A stretch of 64,000 bases of DNA from Terracoccus sp. 273MFTsu3.1 (GCF_000383675.1 NZ_KB911821.1:248001-312000); one strand, 5' to 3'; positions 1-8,455 are shown, counted from the first letter of the stretch. Notes: generated by a model not told the origin, from the sequence alone. Numbers and translations: made by a program.

Positions 1-451
1 GCACGATGCGCTTGACGAACGGGACGTAGGCCGTGACGCCGTCGGTGAGGGTGAGCACGAGCCGGTCCTGCGCGGGACCGATCTCGAGGCCGCTCACGGT
101 TCCGACCTTCTCGCCGCTCAGGTCGCGGGCCTCGAGCCCGACGAGGTCCTCCTCGTAGAAGGCCTCGTCCTCGACCTGGGGGTTCGACTCGGGCAGCACG
201 AGCCGCGCGCCGCGCAGGCTCTCGGCGCCGCTGCGGTCGGGGATCTCCTCGAAGGTGATGAGCCAGATGCCGCGGTGCACGCGCGTCGACGCGATGGTCA
301 GCGCGGTGGGCACACCGGATCCCGGTTCGGCCTCGGTCTCGATGACGGTGCCGACCGCGAAGCGGGTCTCGGGGTCGTCCGTGTGCAGCTGGACGGTCAC
401 CTCTCCACGCAGACCGTGGGGCTTGCCGATGCGGGCGAGGACGACGTTCAT
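1..451 (-). CDS. rimM: Ribosome maturation factor RimM (3' end cut by window edge)
   Basis: RimM binds ribosomal protein S19 and helps mature the head of the 30S subunit. About 150 residues are visible from the ATG at 451. The family signature GKPHGLRGEV follows the start (MNVVLARIGKPHGLRGEV), and the PRC-barrel-like second half is visible around EEDLVGLEARDLSGEKVG. The family is usually 165-190 residues, so the last 20-40 residues lie beyond base 1. It is last in the visible rpsP-khpA-rimM order, where trmD normally follows in actinobacteria. A stable stem-loop lies in the 125-bp gap upstream. Confidence 0.93.
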   Translation of the reverse strand, partial: MNVVLARIGKPHGLRGEVTVQLHTDDPETRFAVGTVIETEAEPGSGVPTALTIASTRVHRGIWLITFEEIPDRSGAESLRGARLVLPESNPQVEDEAFYEEDLVGLEARDLSGEKVGTVSGLEIGPAQDRLVLTLTDGVTAYVPFVKRIV

Positions 452-517
452 GGGCCGAATCCTCTCAGGTTTGGGGGCGGTCGGAGACCGGTGCGCGAAG
501 GTCGGGCGCGGGGACGC

Positions 518-553
518 GAGAGGGGCGCCCCGGTGGTCCGGGACGCCCCTCTC
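518..553 (-). terminator. Strong stem-loop between khpA and rimM
   Basis: GAGAGGGGCG (518-527) pairs with CGCCCCTCTC (544-553). A further five pairs lie inside, past one mismatch, around a TGGT loop. No T-tract follows on the minus strand. It may therefore be a partial terminator, an mRNA processing or stability element, or an attenuator that lowers rimM relative to rpsP, rather than a full stop. Confidence 0.5.
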
Positions 554-576
554 GGTGACTCTGTCAGAGTCGGCGC

Positions 577-819
577 TCAGCGCACGCGGTCGGTGTCGAC
601 GATGTCGACGCGCACGTTGTTGTTGCCCGCGAGGGCGCCGACGACGGTGCGCAGCGCGCTCGCCGTGCGGCCGGAGCGGCCGATGACGCGGCCGAGGTCG
701 TCGGGGTGGACCCGGACCTCGAGCAGCTCACCGCGGCGCAGCTCCTTGCGGACCACGACGACGTCCTCGTCGTGGTCGACGATGCCCTTGACGAGGTGCT
801 CGAGCGCCTCCTCGAGCAT
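577..819 (-). CDS. khpA: KhpA-type single KH-domain RNA-binding protein
   Basis: This 80-residue protein is a single type-II KH domain with the GxxG loop visible as IGRSG, followed by RTASALRTVV. KhpA proteins (formerly YlqC) bind RNA and, in Gram-positive bacteria, pair with KhpB (Jag/EloR). The start at 819 sits 2 bp from the rpsP stop, so the two are translationally coupled. The position between rpsP and rimM is the classic actinobacterial and Firmicute location. Confidence 0.93.
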   Translation of the reverse strand: MLEEALEHLVKGIVDHDEDVVVVRKELRRGELLEVRVHPDDLGRVIGRSGRTASALRTVVGALAGNNNVRVDIVDTDRVR

Positions 820-821
820 GC

Positions 822-1307
822 TCAGGCCTCGGCCTTCGCGGCGTCGTCGCCGGCAGCCTCGGCCGGAGCCTCGGTCGCCTCGTCGGCCTTGGGCTCCTCG
901 GCCTTGGGCTCGTCGGCCTTGGCCTCAGCCTTGGGCTCGGTCTTCTTGGCGGCCTTCTTGCGCGGCGTCGGGCCGTCGGTGCCGGCGTCGTTCTTGCCGC
1001 CGGCAGCGGCGATCGCGGCCTCGTAGAGGTCCTTCTTCGGGGTCTTCGGCTGCTTGGTCTGGAGCTTGCCCTCGTCGACGATCTTGATGAGCGCCGCGAC
1101 GGCCTCGGTCGGCTGCGCGCCCTGGCCGAGCCAGTAGTGCGCGCGCTCGATGTCGATGTCGATGAGCGACGGCTGCTCGGTGGGGTGGTACTTGCCGATC
1201 TCCTCGATGGCACGGCCGTCGCGCTTGGTGCGCGAGTCCATGACGACGACGCGGTAGAACGGAGCACGGATCTTGCCCATGCGCTTCAGACGGATCTTGA
1301 CTGCCAT
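822..1307 (-). CDS. rpsP: 30S ribosomal protein S16 with long C-terminal extension
   Basis: The N-terminal ~85 residues are canonical S16 ([19 protein letters not shown], then [19 protein letters not shown]). S16 is usually 80-100 residues, and this one is 161. The extra ~70 residues are an Ala/Glu/Lys/Pro low-complexity tail (for example [20 protein letters not shown]). Such tails are common on actinobacterial S16. The ATG at 1307 is preceded by GAGGAGA, a good ribosome-binding site. It is first gene of rpsP-khpA-rimM. Confidence 0.97.
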   Translation of the reverse strand: MAVKIRLKRMGKIRAPFYRVVVMDSRTKRDGRAIEEIGKYHPTEQPSLIDIDIERAHYWLGQGAQPTEAVAALIKIVDEGKLQTKQPKTPKKDLYEAAIAAAGGKNDAGTDGPTPRKKAAKKTEPKAEAKADEPKAEEPKADEATEAPAEAAGDDAAKAEA

Positions 1308-1440
1308 GGTGGCGGTCTCCTCAACCAGTAGTGAGCGCGGCGAGACCGGCTGGGTTCAGCCGGGGTGCCGACGCTCGGTGTGTAGGCGTCCGGTCCAGCC
1401 AGGAGCGGCCGGACGGGTACAGCCCTCCATTCTGCCAGAC
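1308..1440 (-). promoter_or_regulatory. rpsP leader: putative promoter and stem-loop
   Basis: On the minus strand an extended -10-like TGGCAGAAT (CAGAAT at 1434-1429) precedes a leader of about 115 nt. A short hairpin, CCGGCTG (1346-1352) with CAGCCGG (1357-1363), lies about 40 nt upstream of the start codon. I found no convincing -35 box, so the promoter call is tentative. The hairpin could serve ribosomal-protein feedback, but nothing in the sequence shows that. Confidence 0.3.
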
Positions 1441-1522
1441 CCCGAGGGGTGCTCCGGACACGCACCCCCGCGGTGAGCGAGCGAGCGAGCCGTCCACCCC
1501 AGGGCGTATGCCGTCCGCGCCC

Positions 1523-2470
1523 TCAGGCGTGGGCCGCGCGGACCGCGAGGGCGTGACGCACGACCTCGCGACGGGACACGTCGGTGGCGCCCTCGAGGAC
1601 CGGCACCCGGGAGGGCTCGAAGCCCGCGCGGGCCAGGCCCATCCGCAGCTCCGGCCCGCCGAGCCGGCACTCGACGACCCCGCCGACGGGCGAGACGCGG
1701 AGCAGCTCGAAGAGGGTCGCCGCGCTCTCGACCATGGACGAGGAGAAGAGCGGGATGCCGAGCTCGGCTGCCAGGGCCGAGGCGAGGCTCGTGCCGCCGT
1801 AGGCGCCGAAGGCCGTGGACCCCGAACCGCTCACCACGCAGGCGATGCGGCGGTGGCCGTGCGGGCGGTAGGGCACGGCCGGCCAGTCGGTCGACAGCAG
1901 GGTGAACCGGTCGTGGTCGCGCCAGTCCCGGCGCCCGTCGATGCCGGGAAGGTGCAGGAAGTCGCGCGCGAAGCCCTCGTGGACGAAGCCGAGCGACCGC
2001 ACGAGCCCGGCGGACCGGTGGTTGGCCGGCTGGATGTTCGCCTCGACGCGGTGCAGGCCCATCCCGTGCGGCTGGTCGGCGAAGACGAGGTCGAGCGTGA
2101 GGCGCAGCCCCTCGACGAAGAGCCCGCGGCCGGCATACGGGTCGTAGGCGTCGTAGCCCACGGTCGCGCTGCGGAAGGCCCCCTCGACGACGTTCGCGAC
2201 GTTGATCCGCCCGACGAGGCCGTGCGAGCCCTCGGGGTCGAGCGCGTGCACCATGAAGGTGCGGTAGGTCGGCGACTGGCTGTCGATGACGACCGGGAGG
2301 TTGTGCGGGTTCGGCATCGCGAAGTCCGCGAGGCGTCGCTCCGAGAGGGTCACGGCCGCGGCATACGGCTCGATGTCGGCCGTCGACGGGGGACGCACCT
2401 CGACGCGCTCGCCCACGGCGCTGAGCGGCGGCTCGTCGGCGGCGGGCTCGGGCAGGTGCTCAGACGACAA
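1523..2470 (-). CDS. GNAT-family acetyltransferase with C-terminal domain of unknown type
   Basis: Residues ~1-190 form a RimJ/RimL-like GNAT domain. HGLVGRINVANVV and FVEGLRLTLDLVF are seen, then GMGLHRVEANIQPANHRS and LVRSLGFVHEGFAR, the usual acetyl-CoA and substrate strands. After residue ~205 comes about 110 residues that I do not recognise (RRIACVVSGSGS through VRHALAVRAAHA). The open frame runs further upstream, but GAGG spaced before a TTG at 2470 makes that the best start. It overlaps the amidohydrolase stop by 11 bp. A GTG at 2491 is the alternative. The downstream rpsP promoter region follows. Acetyl acceptor unknown. Confidence 0.75.
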   Translation of the reverse strand: MSSEHLPEPAADEPPLSAVGERVEVRPPSTADIEPYAAAVTLSERRLADFAMPNPHNLPVVIDSQSPTYRTFMVHALDPEGSHGLVGRINVANVVEGAFRSATVGYDAYDPYAGRGLFVEGLRLTLDLVFADQPHGMGLHRVEANIQPANHRSAGLVRSLGFVHEGFARDFLHLPGIDGRRDWRDHDRFTLLSTDWPAVPYRPHGHRRIACVVSGSGSTAFGAYGGTSLASALAAELGIPLFSSSMVESAATLFELLRVSPVGGVVECRLGGPELRMGLARAGFEPSRVPVLEGATDVSRREVVRHALAVRAAHA

Positions 2471-3548
2471 CGCGACCTCGCAGCACGACACCCCGTGGGT
2501 CGCCGACGACGGTGACGTCGGCGATCGGGTCGGCGGCGTAGACGACGAGGTCGGCGTCCTCCCCCTCGACGATGCCGGGGCGTCCCAGCCACTCGCGCGC
2601 ACCCCACGTCGCGGCCGCGACGACCTCGGCGTTCGTGAGGCCCGCCTTCGTCAGCTCGACCATCTCCTGCGCGACGAGGCCGTGCGGGAGGCTGCCACCG
2701 GCGTCGGTGCCGACGTAGATCGGCACCCCGGCTTCGTGGGCCGCGCCGACCGTGGCGTGGCGACGCTCGTGCAGGTCGAGCATGTGGCGGTGGTAGTCGG
2801 GGAACTTCTCCTTGGCCGGCTCCGCGAGGTCGGGGAACTGCGCGATGTTGACGAGGGTCGGCACGATGGCGATGCCCTGGGCGGCGAAGGTGTCGATGGA
2901 GTCCTCGCGCAGGCCGGTCGCGTGCTCGATGCAGTCGATCCCGGCGGCGGCGAGGTCGCGCAGGGACTCCTCGCCGAAGCAGTGCGCCGTGACGCGGACC
3001 CCCTCCTGGTGCGCGGCCGCGACCGCGTCGGCGACGGCCTGTCGCGACCAGCTCGGCGCGAGGTCGCCGACGTCGCGGTCGATCCAGTCGCCGACGAGCT
3101 TGACCCACCCGTCGCCGCGGTGCGCCTCGAGCCGGACGTGGCGGACGAGCTCGTCCTCCTCGACCTCGTGGGCGTAGTTGCGGATGTAGCGCCGGGTGCG
3201 GGCGATGTGGCGGCCGGCGCGGATGATCTTGGGCAGGTCGTCGCGATCGTCGACCCAGTGCGTGTCTCCGGGCTGCCCCGCGTCGCGGATGAGCAGCGTG
3301 CCGCGGTCACGGTCGGTGAGCGCCTGCTGCTCGGCCTCCTCGCGCGGCACGCCACCGTGCGGCCCCAGACCGACGTGGCAGTGCGCGTCGACGAGGCCCG
3401 GCAGCACCCAGCCCTCGAGCGTCTGCACGTCGGTTCCGTCGCTCGGTGGCGTGAACGACACCCGTCCCCCGATGACCCACAGCTCGTCGACGACGTCGTC
3501 GGGACCGACGAGCACCCGACCGCGGACGTGGAGCACCGGTGCACTCAT
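2460..3548 (-). CDS. Amidohydrolase-family metal-dependent hydrolase
   Basis: This 362-residue protein has the imidazolonepropionase/dihydroorotase-type fold. LPGLVDAHCHVGLG supplies the first HxH metal ligands. RVTAHCFGEE and DCIEHATG supply later His ligands, and YVGTDAGG the terminal Asp. A C-terminal beta-sandwich (GEDADLVVYAADP) is typical of the family. The ATG at 3548 (MSAPVLHVRGR) is chosen over a longer open frame because family homology begins there. It overlaps the downstream GNAT gene and follows the alpha/beta hydrolase by 10 bp, so the three probably form an operon. Substrate cannot be read from sequence; a cyclic amide or peptide-type amide is likely. Confidence 0.85.
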   Translation of the reverse strand: MSAPVLHVRGRVLVGPDDVVDELWVIGGRVSFTPPSDGTDVQTLEGWVLPGLVDAHCHVGLGPHGGVPREEAEQQALTDRDRGTLLIRDAGQPGDTHWVDDRDDLPKIIRAGRHIARTRRYIRNYAHEVEEDELVRHVRLEAHRGDGWVKLVGDWIDRDVGDLAPSWSRQAVADAVAAAHQEGVRVTAHCFGEESLRDLAAAGIDCIEHATGLREDSIDTFAAQGIAIVPTLVNIAQFPDLAEPAKEKFPDYHRHMLDLHERRHATVGAAHEAGVPIYVGTDAGGSLPHGLVAQEMVELTKAGLTNAEVVAAATWGAREWLGRPGIVEGEDADLVVYAADPIADVTVVGDPRGVVLRGRVVV

Positions 3549-3558
3549 GGCACCGACC

Positions 3559-4410
3559 CTAACCTCCGTCGCGCGCCAGATCCGTGAGGACGTCCGCCCA
3601 GTGCGCCAGGAGCGTCGCGAGGTGTCCGGCGCCCTCCCGGACGACGAGCCGCGACGTCGGCAGGTGGGCGTGGAGCCACTGCCCGTGCTCGAGGCCGACC
3701 GTCCGGTCACGGTCGCCGTACCAGAGGTGGACCGGGGCGCGGACGTCCCCGAGGTCGACGTCCCAGCCGGCCGTGAAGGCGAGCGCGTCCCGCGACACCC
3801 CGCGGTAGGACGGCACCCCGGGGCGGCCGCTGCCGGTCCACGGCTCGAGGATCTCGGGCGACACGAAGCCGCCCACGCGGACCTTCGCGCGATCACCCGG
3901 TCCGCTCCCCCGTCCGCCGCCGGTCATCGCATCGTCCTGGAGGGCGACCGCCGCGTCGAGGTCCCCGGCGAGCGCCGCGCGGACCGCGGGGTCGTCGGCC
4001 GCGGACGGGTCGAGCTCGAGCAGTGGCCCGACCCCGGCGACGACCCCGACCACGCGCACGCGGTCGGGCAGGACGGCTGCGGCCGCGACGGCATACGGCC
4101 CTCCCCCGGAGACGCCGAGCACCGCGAAGGCGTCGATCCCGAGCGCGTCCGCGACCGAGCCGGCGTCCGACCCGACGGAGGTCAGCGTCGTGGGCCCGTC
4201 CGTCGAACCGCCGTAGCCCGGACGGGAGAACGCGACCAGCCGGACGCCCGCGCGAGAGGCTGCGCCGTCGCCGAGCGCGGCCTGCAGCCGCCCGCCCGGG
4301 GTGCCGTGGAAGAAGACGAGCGGGGCGCCCTGCGGGTCACCGCCGTGCCACACGTCGAGACGCCGCCCGTCGGGCAGCCGCACCCGCGAGCGTCCGTCGG
4401 TGGTGACCAC
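3559..4410 (-). CDS. Alpha/beta hydrolase
   Basis: This 283-residue single-domain alpha/beta hydrolase has an oxyanion-hole motif FFHGTPGG. The nucleophile elbow is GVSGGGPYA (G-x-S-x-G), and the catalytic His lies in EGAGHLATL near the C-terminus. VHLWYGDRDRTV carries the likely acid. No signal peptide is visible, so it is probably cytosolic. It starts with GTG at 4410 and lies 10 bp upstream of the amidohydrolase, suggesting sequential or co-regulated hydrolysis steps (inference). Esterase, lipase and peptidase activities cannot be separated from sequence. Confidence 0.85.
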   Translation of the reverse strand: MVTTDGRSRVRLPDGRRLDVWHGGDPQGAPLVFFHGTPGGRLQAALGDGAASRAGVRLVAFSRPGYGGSTDGPTTLTSVGSDAGSVADALGIDAFAVLGVSGGGPYAVAAAAVLPDRVRVVGVVAGVGPLLELDPSAADDPAVRAALAGDLDAAVALQDDAMTGGGRGSGPGDRAKVRVGGFVSPEILEPWTGSGRPGVPSYRGVSRDALAFTAGWDVDLGDVRAPVHLWYGDRDRTVGLEHGQWLHAHLPTSRLVVREGAGHLATLLAHWADVLTDLARDGG

Positions 4411-4487
4411 GCATCGAGCGTATGCCGCCCGGCGGGCACCGTCACGGGCGTCGGGTCCCGCTCCAGCCGGCTTGCGGCTTGGACGGC

Positions 4488-4910
4488 TCAGGCGATCGAG
4501 GCCACGACGATGAGCGACACGGCGAGCTGCACGGCAGCGGCCACGATGGAGGCGGGGTGGAAGTCGCGCTGCGTCACGAGCTCGGCCATGTCGCCGGGGG
4601 TCACGAGGTCGAGGAGCCGGAAGGCGAGCGCCTGGAGCACGACGCCGAGCAGGCCGAAGACGACCGACCAGCCGAGCGCCACACCCAGCGAGCCGGTGCC
4701 GTTGGTCCAGATGGCCGCGAAGACGACGAGCCCGAGACCGAGGAGGCCGGCCGCCAGGACGATCGCGGCGTTGACGGACCGCTCGGTCCAGATGTGCGAG
4801 CCCAGGTGGCCCGGCGTCACGAGGTCGAGCGCGGCGTAGCCGAGCCCGAGGACGGCGATGCCGACGGCGGCGTAGACGAGGGCGTATCCGGTGTGGACGA
4901 GCAGGTCCAT
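4488..4910 (-). CDS. DUF350 (YjfL-like) integral membrane protein
   Basis: This 140-residue protein has four predicted transmembrane helices in two internally similar halves. LDLVTPGHLG in the first half is echoed by LDLVTPGDMAE in the second, the hallmark of DUF350. In E. coli the DUF350 protein YjfL is encoded with YjfC, an ATP-grasp enzyme, and YjfM. Here the gene lies 53 bp downstream of a YjfC/YgiC-like gene, so the association is conserved. The ATG at 4910 (MDLLVHTGYALV) starts the first helix; the longer open frame upstream is antisense-like noise. Function unknown. Confidence 0.85.
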   Translation of the reverse strand: MDLLVHTGYALVYAAVGIAVLGLGYAALDLVTPGHLGSHIWTERSVNAAIVLAAGLLGLGLVVFAAIWTNGTGSLGVALGWSVVFGLLGVVLQALAFRLLDLVTPGDMAELVTQRDFHPASIVAAAVQLAVSLIVVASIA

Positions 4911-4963
4911 GCAGGCTCCAGGTGTGAGTGGGGTGGCGGGTGTCGCGGCGGGGTCGGCGGCGG

Positions 4964-6175
4964 TCAGGGCTCGGCGACCCAGGAGGCCACCTGCTCCGGG
5001 GTCGAGCGCGGGGTGAGCATCCGGTGCGGCACGAACCGGGCGCCGGTGTTGGTCACGAGGTTGGTCGACTCGCGGATGCCGAGTCCCGCGGGCTTGCCGT
5101 CGACGACCCACGTGCCGAGCACCGGCCGGTTGCCCTCGAAGTCGGGCAGCGGCACGTACTGCTGGTAGACGCGCTGCTGGCCCTGGGTCCGCAGCCGCGG
5201 CGAGCGCTCGACGCCGTCGGGTCCGACGACGTCGACGCCGTCCCCCTCCCAGCCGAAGAGCGGCTTCGACACGTAGGCGGACATGCCGTGGGCATGGTCG
5301 AAGTACGCCGGCAGCAGGTTGGGGTGGCCGGGGAACATCTCCCACAGCACCGGCAGCAGGGCCTTGGAGCCGGCGAGGAGCTTCCACGGCGGCTCGATCC
5401 ACTGCGTCGTCGACGAGCCGCCGAGCAGGTAGCCACCGAACGGCGAGCCGAGCATCCACTCGGTCGGGTACATCTTGAAACAGTGCGTGATCGGCTGGCC
5501 GTGCACGTCGACGAAACGGCGCTGCCCGTGGTGCCAGCCGATGTCCTCCATCGTGATGCCGAGCGCGACGAGGCCGGCCTCCTGCGCCGTGTCGCGCAGG
5601 TAGGCGACCGTCGCCCAGTCCTCGGTCGGCTCGTCCTGCCCGACGGCGAAGTGGACGACCTCGACCCCGCTGCGCGCCTTCATCCGGTGCCAGCCCTCGA
5701 CGAGGCGCTCGTGGAGCAGGTTCCACTGGTCGTGGCCCGGGTGCAGGTCCTCGAGCCAGAACCACTGGGTCACAGCGGCCTCGACGAGCCCGGCCGGGGT
5801 GTCGGCGTTGTACTCGAGCAGCCTCGGCGGTCCGTCGCCGTCCCAGGCGAGGTCGAACCGGCCGTAGACCGAGGTCGCGTCGGGGTCGGACAGGGACGCC
5901 GCGAGCCAGGCACCGGCTCCGTCGGGCAGGCCGTGCCGGGCGATGACCTCCGGGTCGTGGGCCATCCGGTGCACCGCCGCGACGGTCATCCGGTGAAGAT
6001 CACCGGTGGCCCGCTCGAGCACCTCCACATCGGCCTCGGTCAGCTCGTAGCAGGCGGTCTCGTCCCAGTACGGGACGGCGGCGCCGTCGGCCGCGCGGTC
6101 GACGGCATACGACAGCCCCTGCTGCTCGACGGTGTCCAGCCAGCCGTCACGCGGGGTGCTCGGGACGCGGTCCAC
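4964..6175 (-). CDS. Glutathionylspermidine-synthase-like ATP-grasp protein (YgiC/YjfC family)
   Basis: The 403-residue protein matches the C-terminal synthetase part of glutathionylspermidine synthase and YgiC/YjfC. Recognisable blocks are YGRFDLAWDGDGPPRLLEYN, TPAGLVEAAVTQW, KLLAGSKALLPVLWE, YVSKPLFGWEGDGV and QYVPLPDFEGNRPVLGTW. The family ligates an amine to a peptide carboxylate using ATP; E. coli YgiC and YjfC lack the amidase half, as here. Actinobacteria generally lack glutathione, so the true substrate is open. GTG at 6175 lies 2 bp after the TGA of the small gene upstream, indicating translational coupling. The DUF350 gene follows. Confidence 0.87.
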   Translation of the reverse strand: MDRVPSTPRDGWLDTVEQQGLSYAVDRAADGAAVPYWDETACYELTEADVEVLERATGDLHRMTVAAVHRMAHDPEVIARHGLPDGAGAWLAASLSDPDATSVYGRFDLAWDGDGPPRLLEYNADTPAGLVEAAVTQWFWLEDLHPGHDQWNLLHERLVEGWHRMKARSGVEVVHFAVGQDEPTEDWATVAYLRDTAQEAGLVALGITMEDIGWHHGQRRFVDVHGQPITHCFKMYPTEWMLGSPFGGYLLGGSSTTQWIEPPWKLLAGSKALLPVLWEMFPGHPNLLPAYFDHAHGMSAYVSKPLFGWEGDGVDVVGPDGVERSPRLRTQGQQRVYQQYVPLPDFEGNRPVLGTWVVDGKPAGLGIRESTNLVTNTGARFVPHRMLTPRSTPEQVASWVAEP

Positions 6176-6177
6176 GC

Positions 6178-6540
6178 TCAGCCGCCCACGGAGAAACCGT
6201 GCCCGGAGAAGCCGCCACGGGTCACGACCCCACCCTCGGCCCTGAACCCCGTCCCCCACGACTTCGACGACGGCGGGGCGGTGTACGAGCCGCCGGCCAC
6301 GTGCGCGCCGATGGCCGGCGCTGCGACGCCACGAGGCACGAAGTACCAGCCGTGACCACCATGGAAGCCGGCGGTGTGGTGGTCGTCGCACCGCTCGTCG
6401 GCGATGCGCGTCTGGGTGGCCTCGTCGACGCAGACCCCGGCGTAGTCGTGGTCGTCGTCCTGCGCCGCGGCATAGATGCCGAGCGAGGCGAGCGCGACCG
6501 CACCGACGGTGACGGCGGCGGACTTGCGGGTCATGGGCAT
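6178..6540 (-). CDS. Small secreted or membrane-anchored His/Gly-rich protein, first gene of the ATP-grasp module
   Basis: This 120-residue protein has a basic N-terminus (MPMTRKS) and a hydrophobic segment (AAVTVGAVALASLGIYAAA), either a signal peptide or an anchor. A short acidic/His stretch (QDDDHDY) and a Cys-containing loop (VCVDEATQTRIADERCDD) follow. The C-terminal half is rich in Gly, His, Ser and aromatics. The layout resembles YgiB/YjfM (DUF1190), which precedes ygiC/yjfC in E. coli, but similarity is by layout and position rather than by a motif I can assign. It is translationally coupled to the ATP-grasp gene. ATG at 6540 or 6534. Confidence 0.75.
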   Translation of the reverse strand: MPMTRKSAAVTVGAVALASLGIYAAAQDDDHDYAGVCVDEATQTRIADERCDDHHTAGFHGGHGWYFVPRGVAAPAIGAHVAGGSYTAPPSSKSWGTGFRAEGGVVTRGGFSGHGFSVGG

Positions 6541-6725
6541 GCGGGTACGCGTCTCCTCAGGCTCCGGGGTCGTCCAGACGACTCGCCAGGACGCGCCTCC
6601 GACGCCTCACGGACGTCGTCGGATCCCTCGGCCGGCGCAGAATCTTCCGGGATTGACGAACCTGCCGAGCCGGCGTGGACGCTGCGCTCGCGCGTGCTCG
6701 TCCGTCGGTCGCGGGTCGTGACCGG

Positions 6726-8366
6726 TCAGCGACCGCCGAGGAACTTCTCGAAGCCCTTGGGCAGGTTCGACGGGTCGAAGCCGGCCAGCGGGTCCTCCTC
6801 GGCTGCACCGGCGCCGTTGGCGCCGGTCGCACCCGGCGCACCGAAGGCGCTGGCCGCAGACGCGGCACGCCCGGAGGCGGCCTTCTCCGCGGCGGCCCGC
6901 TCCTCGGCGGCGCGCTTGGCCGGGTTGCCGCTCTTGCTCTTCTTGCGCTGCGGCTGCTGCTGCTTGCCGCGCTTGCCCGTGCCGGGGATGCCGGGCATGC
7001 CCGGCAGGCCACCCCCGCCGCCGCGCGCCATCGACTTCATCATCTTCTGGGCCTGGCCGAAGCGCTCGAGGAGCTGGTTGACCTCGGTGACGGTGACGCC
7101 GGAGCCCTTGGCGATGCGGGCGCGGCGCGAGCCGTTGATCTGCTTGGGGTGGGTGCGCTCGAAGGGCGTCATCGAGCGGACCATGGCCTCGACGCGGTCG
7201 AACTCACGGTCGTCGAAGGCGTCGAGCTGGTCACGCATCCCCTGCATGCCCGGCATCATCTTGAGCATCGACTTGAGCGAGCCCATCTTCTTGATGGCGT
7301 TCATCTGCGAGAGGAAGTCCTCGAAGGTGAAGTCCTCCTCCGCGAGGAACTTGCGGGCCATCTCGTCGGCCTCGCGCCTGTCGAACGCGCGCTCGGCCTG
7401 CTCGATGAGCGTCAGGACGTCACCCATGTCGAGGATGCGGCTCGCCATGCGGTCGGGGTGGAAGACCTCGACGTCGGTGACCTTCTCACCGGTCGAGGCG
7501 AACATGATGGGCTCGCCGGTGATCTCGGCGACCGACAGGGCCGCACCACCGCGGGCGTCGCCGTCGAGCTTGGACAGGACGACACCGGTGAAGGCGACGC
7601 CCTCGTGGAAGGCCTGGGCGGTCTCGACGGCCGCCTGGCCGATCATCGCGTCGATGACGAAGAGGACCTCGTCGGGCGAGATGGCCTCCCGGATGTCGGA
7701 CGCCTGCTGCATGAGGTTGGCGTCGACGGCGAGACGGCCGGCGGTGTCGACGATGACGACGTCGTACTGCTTGGCGCGGGCCTGCTCGATGCCCATCCGC
7801 GACACGGTGACGGGGTCGCCGAACGACCGGGTGCCCTCGCCGGAGTCGAGGACCGCGTCGTGGCCGCCCATGTTGCCGCGCTCGGGAGCGAAGACGGGGA
7901 CACCGGCGCGCTCGCCGACGACCTCGAGCTGGGTGACGGCGTTGGGGCGCTGGAGGTCGGCGGCGACGAGGAGGGGCGTGTGGCCCTGGTCCTTGAGCCA
8001 CTTGCCGAGCTTGCCGGCGAACGTCGTCTTGCCGGAGCCCTGGAGGCCGGCGAGCATGATGACCGTCGGCGGCTGCTTGGCGAAGCGGATGGTCCGCGTC
8101 TGCCCGCCGAGGATGGCGACGAGCTCCTCCTGCACGATCTTGACGACCTGCTGGGCGGGGTTGAGCGCCTGGCTGACCTCGGCGCCGAGGGCGCGCTCGC
8201 GCACCGAGTGGGTGAACCGCTTGACGACAGGCAGGGCGACGTCGGCGTCGAGCAGGGCGAGGCGGATGTCGCGGATCGTCGCGTTGACGTCGGACTCCGT
8301 GAGCCGGCCCTTGCCGCGGAGGTTCTTGAACGTCGCGGTCAGGCGGTCAGACAGGGATGCAAACAC
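6726..8366 (-). CDS. ffh: Signal recognition particle protein Ffh (SRP54)
   Basis: This GTPase binds signal sequences of nascent membrane and exported proteins together with SRP RNA, then docks on FtsY (also in this window). The 546-residue protein shows the N domain, G1 GLQGSGKTT, the DTAGR block and TKLDGDARGG. The Met-rich M domain starts near residue 300 (QMNAIKKMGSLKSMLKMMPGMQGM). It is longer than E. coli Ffh because of a Gly/Pro/Lys C-terminal tail. In many actinobacteria ffh lies directly upstream of rpsP; here six genes intervene. No SRP RNA gene was recognised in the window. Confidence 0.97.
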   Translation of the reverse strand: MFASLSDRLTATFKNLRGKGRLTESDVNATIRDIRLALLDADVALPVVKRFTHSVRERALGAEVSQALNPAQQVVKIVQEELVAILGGQTRTIRFAKQPPTVIMLAGLQGSGKTTFAGKLGKWLKDQGHTPLLVAADLQRPNAVTQLEVVGERAGVPVFAPERGNMGGHDAVLDSGEGTRSFGDPVTVSRMGIEQARAKQYDVVIVDTAGRLAVDANLMQQASDIREAISPDEVLFVIDAMIGQAAVETAQAFHEGVAFTGVVLSKLDGDARGGAALSVAEITGEPIMFASTGEKVTDVEVFHPDRMASRILDMGDVLTLIEQAERAFDRREADEMARKFLAEEDFTFEDFLSQMNAIKKMGSLKSMLKMMPGMQGMRDQLDAFDDREFDRVEAMVRSMTPFERTHPKQINGSRRARIAKGSGVTVTEVNQLLERFGQAQKMMKSMARGGGGGLPGMPGIPGTGKRGKQQQPQRKKSKSGNPAKRAAEERAAAEKAASGRAASAASAFGAPGATGANGAGAAEEDPLAGFDPSNLPKGFEKFLGGR

Positions 8367-8455
8367 CCGGCAAGGTTATCCGCTCCGCCGACCACTTCCG
8401 ACTCGGCCGGCTCCCGCGGGCCCGAGGGCGTATGCCGCCGCGTAGGGTCGCGCAC

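Noticed and set aside
6541-6725. 185-bp gap after ffh examined for SRP RNA
   Set aside because: No SRP RNA apical motif or long hairpin could be found; the gap contains only weak promoter-like sequence.
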